Shown one piece after another: positions 44,073-64,000 of a stretch of DNA of 64,000 nucleotides. Numbering within the stretch: position 1 is the stretch's first letter; every line of letters begins with the position of its first letter. The notes beneath the pieces were generated by a model. That model worked only from the letters and a program-made list of their open reading frames with translations, was not told the origin of the DNA and ran no database searches. The stretch is from positions 58,595,510 to 58,659,509 of the forward strand of contig CM018043.1 in NCBI GenBank assembly GCA_008638375.1. Direction: 5' to 3'. Origin of the DNA: Nyssa sinensis (taxonomy: Eukaryota > Streptophyta > Magnoliopsida > Cornales > Nyssaceae). The position numbers were made by a program, and so were the translations under genes.

Positions 44073-45589
44073 GAACTGTTGCTGCAGCATTGGTTGTTTC
44101 TACTCACTGATTGGAGATTTCATACCGGGGTCACATGAGGCGAAGTGTTCACATCCACCGGCTATTATTAAACAGAAGATCCGTTCCTTGATCATCTTGA
44201 ATGTTACTGATCAATTTGTGTGGTCAACCCCTTATAGCTGGGACTTGGAATGTGTTCGCTCTGTTGCTTAGTTTGATATTTTATTCCTTTGAGATTACGC
44301 GGTTTATATCTTCTACAATAGTTTTTCTATAATTAGTTTTAAATCATTGTAACATGAAGACATTGTTGTGCTATGTTATCGAAACAAATGACTCACAATC
44401 CTTGTGTACATTGTTTTCTTTGAAGTATATTATTATAGGTATTGTAACAAAGTTATTGTTGACGATAAACTCCGACTTAGGTTCATATCCTCTATAATAG
44501 TTTTTAGCAAGTGCTTTTAAAGAAACTGTTACTGTAAAGGATGCTGAGTGTATGTACCACATGTCAAAAAGAATTACTCTTGAGTTATTTGGGCTAAATC
44601 TGTTTCACCCATGACTTGAGAAAACAAGGGTTTAAAATTAGTAATTAAATCTATATGGTAAAAGCTGATGAGGACAGCCCAATAAATATTATGATAAGTT
44701 TTTTATTTTATTTTATTTATAATCACAAATTATGCAACTCATAGACTTAATAGTTCTGTTTATAACCAATCAGCTTTCAAAATTTTTAAATTAGGCACAA
44801 AATTTTAGTGGGTGTAACCCTACCAATATGCCGGCGTGCTAGTGGTAGTGCTAGAGACCATATGCTATTTGCATGGCCAGCTGAAAATATGTCATTGGCC
44901 GAATAGGGATTAGTATTTATAGTGCAAACACTAGTAGCCTTACTGGCATTTTCTTTCATCGGGTCCCATGTGCTGTCTTCTTGCTTGCTTAGGATTCATT
45001 TGGGGTAATTTTGTGTTTCTATTTTTGTATTTGCGTTTATAAAAGTTATATTTTAAAAGACACAAAATTGCATTTGTTAAAAAAGTCAACTATTTGAACT
45101 ATTTTTATTTAAACACCCGAGTGTACAAGACACATGGACAACCAAATTGAAGTTCTGAGGCGAGCAAGAAAAATGTTAGGAGCTTCATTTGGATGTTTAT
45201 AACTAGATTCAATGTTTCAGTTCACTGACATGATCAAACATTCGTTTAGGATTTCTCTTGTTTGCTTTAAATTGCAATTTCCCTTATTTTCTGTTATCCT
45301 ATCATGTTGCTCTGAACATGGGAGTAGTGTGTTTAATCCATTTCAAGGTTTATTGTTTGATCACTGACATCTCAGCAGCATTGCTATTCAAATTTGCATA
45401 CTCTATATTGTCTGAACTGATTTTGGGGATCAATGTTTGAAAATTGCCCTTTTGTTTAGACAAAATGTGAACTATCTAGCATGGAGATCAAAGAGAGAAC
45501 ACGTTTGTGAAGCCTATTATACTCGATAAACTTAAAATAAAAATTTTCATAAACAGAATCATTACATACAAACAACAAAATACAAAATA
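44073..45589. other. Intergenic, 3' flank of SAS10
   Basis: Starts with the SAS10 3' UTR (TTTGATATTTTATTCC near 44271 may be near poly(A) signals). AT-rich afterwards. I searched the minus strand for a further eIF2A exon with the usual Lys-rich C-terminus and found none. The ORF at 44002-44271 is a shadow of the last SAS10 exon. Confidence 0.45.
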
Positions 45590-46705
45590 TCATAACCAAT
45601 GTCGAGGTCGATTCATGGATTCATATTCTCGTCGTTGCTCCTGCTTCAACCATGCTAGGCGTTCCTCATCATCCTCGAGCGCGTGTACAAACATGTCCCT
45701 GTTCTCTTGATTAAGGAACAACCGTGTCCCTAACATAAAAATTTCATCATTTCTCTGAACACCCGGGAGTCTACGAAGCACTGTCATGGCATCTTTGCTA
45801 GAGCAACGGTGTATTTGTACCATGGATGATGTAGCAGTGCTCTCTACTGCCCCCACGAGATGGTCCAACTGTTGTTCAAACTTTGCTCCTCCAGACATCT
45901 TCTTCCCCTCCCGCTGTGTAGATTTAGAATCACTCCTCCTGCTACTACATTCAGGTAAGGTAGGTCTTTCGCTAACATTAGTATCATCGGCAACAGGAGT
46001 ATCATCTTCCATAGGAATGTCATCAAGGTTCGGGTAACAGACATCATCATCATCATCATTCATTGCATCAGCTGACCCCTGCTCCAGATCACCTTTACTG
46101 AAAGAAGTAGGCATCAAACCAGAGTTTGGGTCCAAAACTGTAGCTCCAGGTGTTGAAATATTTCCAAACAACGCATCTAATTTCTCTCGATTTTCTAACC
46201 CTTTCTCCCTAAATTTGGAGACCTTTGGATTTTTCTGCGTGTAACACATACATTGATATTTATTCATATAAAATTTTGAACCAAATGGAAAAAATTAAGC
46301 ACGATATATGGAATTTAAAAATACCTTCATCTTATTCTCCCACCACTCATCTGAAGCAGAAACAGTCTGCTTCTCATGATCCCATCCAAGTTCTGTCTCC
46401 AACCCAGCTAGAGACTGAAATGCTTGCCAATCTTTCTTCAGATTATCCCAGTGATTCTTTAATTGTAGTCGGTCATAACGCTTTCCAGTTATATTAGAAA
46501 ACTTACGCAGTATGTTTACCCAACCCGTCTTATTAAAATGAGTGGACGGCATATTCCCATGCAGTTTTTCCTGAACACACAAGTCTATGAATACTTCATT
46601 ACACCGTTTATCCCAAATAGCTTTTGGCTTTTGACCGGAAATTCCTTTTCTTCTTCTTTTTGTCGGTTCAGTTGGATCATATGTCGTTGGTGAACCATTA
46701 TCCAT
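45590..46705 (-). CDS. Myb/SANT-like DNA-binding protein (L10-interacting MYB type; Harbinger ORF1-like)
   Basis: Two exons, 46705-46325 and 46234-45590, joined in phase 0 (AAG/GTATTT and CGCAG/AAAAAT) give 341 residues. The Myb/SANT-like domain covers about residues 25-125: KAIWDKRCNEVFIDLCVQE, GWVNILRKFSNITGKRYD, QLKNHWDNLKKDW and ENKMK. An acidic linker (MNDDDDDV, DDIPMEDDTPVADD) and a C-terminal motif AMTVLRRLPGVQRNDEIFML follow, then ERLAWLKQEQRREY. The shape is that of LIMYB-type proteins and of the DNA-binding ORF1 of PIF/Harbinger elements. No transposase lies next to it; the nearest remnant is 17 kb away. The frame is intact, so it may be a functional host gene or a recent element. 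It lies directly downstream of the eIF2A 3' end, same strand. Confidence 0.7.
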
Positions 46706-47651
46706 CTAGCAATACAGTAAAAAAGCAAAGTATAATTCATAACAAAATACACACACATTGCAAGTTAATACATAATACATATGTATTATAATTTAATAGA
46801 TAATAGATAAATAAATTATACTATAATACACATATCACAATATGTACTATATTTTATTACAATAATAAAATATAAAATAGAATAAAACATCACATTAATT
46901 CAAATTAACACCACAATATAAAACTTCTTCAACCCACATTGATTGAACATAAAACACAATCTATAGTAAAAAACAAAAGATTAATATAATACAATTTATT
47001 AAAAAATAATAAAAGAAACAAATAAATACAAAATAATACACATGTTTATCACAATAAAAATGAAACAAAATATATACATGTCTTGTAAATTTATCACAAT
47101 ATATAAATAAGGAAAAAAACTATTTACAAAAAAAATAAATAAAATAAAGAGGGAAAGATGCTCACCATTGATTGGCATCGGCTGTTGCGAGTGCAATGGT
47201 GGTGACTAGCCATGGTGGTGACCGGAGGAAAGGAAGAGAGAGGCTGATGGAGAAAGAGGCAAAAAGTTAATGGGAGAGGTAAGAATTTGTTGGATTATGT
47301 GTGTGTGTGGGAAGCTGGGGTATTTTGGAAAAAAGTTTAGGTTTGTTTTGTAATTTTGTACGAGCAAATATTTAAAATTTTAGTGATTTATTTCAGGGTT
47401 TAGGGTTAAACACTTAACACTGAAAAATTTGTACCGGAGACATCTTAGTAAAATCTAGGAATAGTTGAGGGCAAAATCAGAAACTAACTTTTCAGCCCAA
47501 ATGCAGCAGTATGCGTTGGAGCAAAAGCAGCTTTGGGCTACTTTTGCCCACACATTGTTCGGTCAAGTTTAAGCAGGCCAAAAGCAGAGTCAAACAGACC
47601 CATGTTGGGCTGGGCAGCATTCCCAAACAACCCACTAATCATGTTGTTCAT
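46706..47651. other. 5' flank of the Myb/SANT gene, with a Harbinger-like terminus
   Basis: Strongly AT-rich from 46720 to 47150, then a GT-rich segment. At 47581-47601 the minus strand reads GGGTCTGTTTGACTCTGC, like the GGG-x-CTGTTTG starts of plant PIF/Harbinger elements. No matching end was found on the far side. The ORF at 46999-47196 has only hydrophobic low-complexity sequence. Confidence 0.4.
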
Positions 47652-60976
<13,325 letters not shown>

Positions 60977-61439
60977 TACAGGCTAACAGAATATAATCTG
61001 AAATTGAGTGCAAAACCAGTTATTAATAGTCTTCATAAAAACTCCAGTTTTTAACACCAACCAGAAGATACAGGTAGTCACTATGATTACTATCTATCTT
61101 CTTAATAAATAAAGTAAGATTCAGTGACTGTAGAAGCAAGCTATATATATAAAACACAGAAAAATACAGAGCAAAAAAAGAAACAAAGTTGTACCAAGAA
61201 AAAATTAAAATAGACTTCATATCAAGAGACTAATTTTCATTCAATAATAAGAAGAAGATTCTACAATGCACTTTAAATCTATGGATTTGGATAGATGATT
61301 ATCGGTCCTTAATCCTAGCATTAGTCCGTGATAGTCAAGTACTCCTTGTGAGGAAAAATAAATTTTAAGTGATTAAATCACATGCAGAAGCAAATGTATT
61401 TGTTAATATTGATAGGTGTAATATTTATGAATTATTAAT
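60977..61439 (-). other. 5' flank of eIF2A
   Basis: An acceptor-like CAATTTCAG/ATTATATTC (minus strand, about 61003) sits 27 nt before the start codon, suggesting a 5' UTR intron, with the leader exon further up and not identified. Confidence 0.4.
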
Positions 61440-62760
61440 CTTAACTTGAATAACGTTAATTTTAAGTCCAATTTTAAACATGCATCCAACCACAAAAATT
61501 AAAGTATAAGTCAATCACACTAGACACAACATCATATGTGGGAAACCCTCAAGGAAAATAAAACTCACCAGTTGCAAAAGATTCACTAATCAATAATGAA
61601 CACAGTATAAGTCCACAAGGAGAAATCCCAAACAACTAAAATGCCATGAACCAGTGAATTACTGCTAGTCTGCTCGCCAAATCTTCTCGTTGTCTGCTTC
61701 TTCTTGATTAGCGTTTTACAACCACAGCACCATCCACGATCCTCAAACCCACTATCATAGCAATGTGCAACTGTCTGTGTAATGCAAGTACGTGCATTCT
61801 TCTTGGGTTGGTCACCCACCAATGTAGGAGATCTCTTGTATGATTTAAGACAGTAAGAAATTAAAGAAATGGTCTTGTGGCTTCTAAGGATGATTCTACA
61901 GTGTATGGAATGCAAAAACACTCCAGAACTAACATATGATGTAAATAAGATTCATAGAATGCAAGAGAACTCTCAATAATATGATTACAATGCAAAGCTT
62001 TAATGAGAGAAGCACAAATATGATGTATATGATAGCTCTAAGAGACTCTAATAATTTTTCTATATGTTCTCTCTCCCAAAGATTAGTTTTAGATAAATGT
62101 ATTTATAATTTGTGAAGCCCTAATTTGAGTTAGAATAGAATTTCCCGTCAAAAATCAACTTTCCCATTAGAAATCATACACAAAACAATAGCAAAAGCAT
62201 TCAGACGCATCTTGGACTGTTCGAACACAAGAAAAATACTTAACAACAGAATGTAGAATCTTCAAATGATCAAATATGTGTTTGGACGCAGCTTGCTTCT
62301 CCGTTCAATCGCAGCTTGCTTCTCCATTCGGTTGCAGCTTGGTTCGGATATGTATTGCTTCACTAACGCACATGCCCCAACTTCAAATAACCATATCTCA
62401 CTCATATGAAGTCGGATTGGGGCATTCTACCTATCTTTGTGAAGCTTTTGAAATCTACTTCATATTGACTTGGTTTCATCTCAAAATTCAAAGTATGCTT
62501 TGAGTTATGATTAAAATAGTGTAGATAGATCATTCTATAAATTGTTTTCGAAATCTATTTTGATTGACCTTGGTTCAAAAAGTCGTGAGACCAATCTTAA
62601 ATATTGTAAAACATTCAAAATGAACTTCTAAACTTTAAAAAAAAAAAAGTTTTCAAATCAAATTTCAAATAGAAACAAGACTTATGCCTAAAAAGTAAAG
62701 TAAAGCAAAGCAAAGTATATGCATGAATGCATGAACACAAACACACGAACTTATAAAGTG
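61440..62760 (-). mobile_element. LTR-like block upstream of eIF2A
   Basis: On the minus strand, GAGGGTTTCCCACATATGAT followed by GTTGTGTCTAGTGTG near 61515-61550 resembles the end of Copia-type LTRs, where GAGGGTTTCCCACGT is common. Near 62285-62340 a word like GCAGCTTGCTTCTCC occurs in three degenerate copies. No coding capacity. The ends are approximate. Confidence 0.4.
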
Positions 62761-64000
62761 TGTGCCTAATCTCTTAATTTAACAATGAGATATCTAGGTA
62801 CACTTACCATTCTTAAACACAAGAGATCTGTTACTCAACTGAAGTTTTCGGGTTTTCAATCTTCAACCGCATTGAAACTTGAACGGATATAGTCATGAGT
62901 TCTCACTTGACCCACTTACACAGACCAATATTTTGAAATCAAAATTAGCCAACATGAAAAATTGACAAATTTTGTCGTCACACTCCAATCACTATCTGAA
63001 AACTTGAATGAGAAAGTAACATTAACACCGAAAACTTTTAGATAATCTTAGCAGTGTGTCGAAGTTGTGGTCCATAAGGAGATATAGTCATATAATATAA
63101 TCCTCAATTACACATAGGCAAGTATACAGAATCATAGAAAGAATATTCTATCATCAAAATATTCTTAATCGATTTGTAAAATATTATCATTATTCTTCTC
63201 CTGGCTTCATTCAAAAAGAGGAACCTGAGAGTGTAAAGGTGTGAAAGTAGTGAGAGTAGGTCAAGACTACAACAATCGAAATTCTCAGGTCACCAAGGAA
63301 AATCCTTTAAAGATCAAACCTCTAATTTAGAAAGCAAAAAATGGGCAACAGGAAATCAATTAAGAAATGAAAAAAAAAAATACTGTCCAAGGGATCCAAG
63401 CCAGATGGGGAAGGTAATTCGAAATTTTGGCAAGGCTAGCAACTTTCTCTAGATGGAAGTTTGAATTTTGTTATTGTGGAACCTTTTTCTTTATGAAGGC
63501 CCTGTGATATCACAAATGGGATTTCATGGCACCTTGAAGATGGAGTTCATTCTAACAGAATGCTGAGCCATACAGGAACAGAGGATGGAATAGAGCTTTT
63601 GATATCAAATCATATAACTTCGATTTACTTATCAAACAAACAAAAACACATAACTTCAATTAGATAGAAAAACGTTAGGGACCAGAATGGAGACTGTATA
63701 TTTTCGAATTTCTACCTCAACAGCAAGGCCAATTTCAAATAAAATAAATTATGCGTGCACACTGGTCTGGCAAGCATTTGGAAGTTAATTATTCTTCACA
63801 AAAAATGTCATGATCCATCATTTGTGTGGCATTTATCAGTTGGGCTCAAGTTTTATTACCAAGTTCTAAATGTCATCCATTTTGGCATCACTTAGTGGCA
63901 AAATTCCCCTTTTTTGGGTTTTAGAGGTGGGGGGAAGATGGACTCTAAATTAGCATGACATAACAAAGAAAGTAAACAAATTGAACTGTTCTTACCAAAA
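62761..64000. other. No gene recognised at the right edge
   Basis: Noncoding, AT-rich, with no splice-paired conserved segment. The start of the next gene or an upstream eIF2A leader exon could lie here, but I see nothing that proves it. Confidence 0.4.

Noticed and set aside
62276..62503. A 75-aa ORF with Cys-rich start upstream of eIF2A
   Set aside because: It overlaps a repeated GCAGCTTGCTTCTCC segment of an LTR-like block and has no domain.

Overview
The window is nuclear DNA of a flowering plant, most likely a woody dicot-type genome rich in retroelements. The evidence is AT-rich sequence, GT-AG introns of up to about 9.4 kb, plant-type housekeeping proteins, and L1, Copia, Ty3, hAT and PIF/Harbinger remnants throughout. 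I cannot name the species. There are no prokaryotic features and no CRISPR array. Most apparent open reading frames are TE fragments or chance.

Layout. 1-5.1 kb (minus): L1 fragments lie in what is probably intron 1 of SMU1; only its 29-nt first coding exon (5069-5097) is in the window and the rest would be off the left edge. 6.2-9.9 kb: a long Ty3-type LTR-like block with internal tandem repeats. 12.3-18.4 kb (minus): an EID1-like F-box gene (EDL3-like), with its coding sequence in one exon, apparent introns in both UTRs, and an L1 fragment in the 5' UTR intron. 19.6-25.4 kb: a broken Copia element with an LTR and an hAT element nested in it. 25.7-28.3 kb: a PIF/Harbinger transposase pseudogene split by a 1450-bp solo LTR. 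28.4-29.3 kb (minus): a decayed zinc-knuckle gag/capsid fragment of caulimovirid or related type. 30.0-44.1 kb (plus): SAS10/UTP3 (THALLO), a small-subunit processome protein, in 17 exons, with intron 7 swollen by an L1 that carries two nested hAT elements. 45.6-46.7 kb (minus): a two-exon Myb/SANT gene of the kind found as Harbinger ORF1. 47.7-61.0 kb (minus): eIF2A, 11 recognisable exons with a 9.4-kb intron full of repeats.

The cellular genes are independent housekeeping or regulatory loci: pre-mRNA splicing (SMU1), protein turnover in light/ABA signalling (EDL3), ribosome biogenesis (SAS10) and translation initiation (eIF2A). They do not form a pathway cluster. SAS10 shows two clear single-base frame breaks and a possible third, so it is either a decaying copy or carries consensus errors. 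eIF2A lacks a recognisable C-terminal exon next to the Myb unit.

The best new observations concern mobile DNA. Eight non-autonomous hAT-like elements can be bounded by 8-9 bp target duplications, three of them copies of one family. A tRNA-type SINE with an 11-bp target duplication ends in the same tail as the local L1s. I see no convincing new cellular system.
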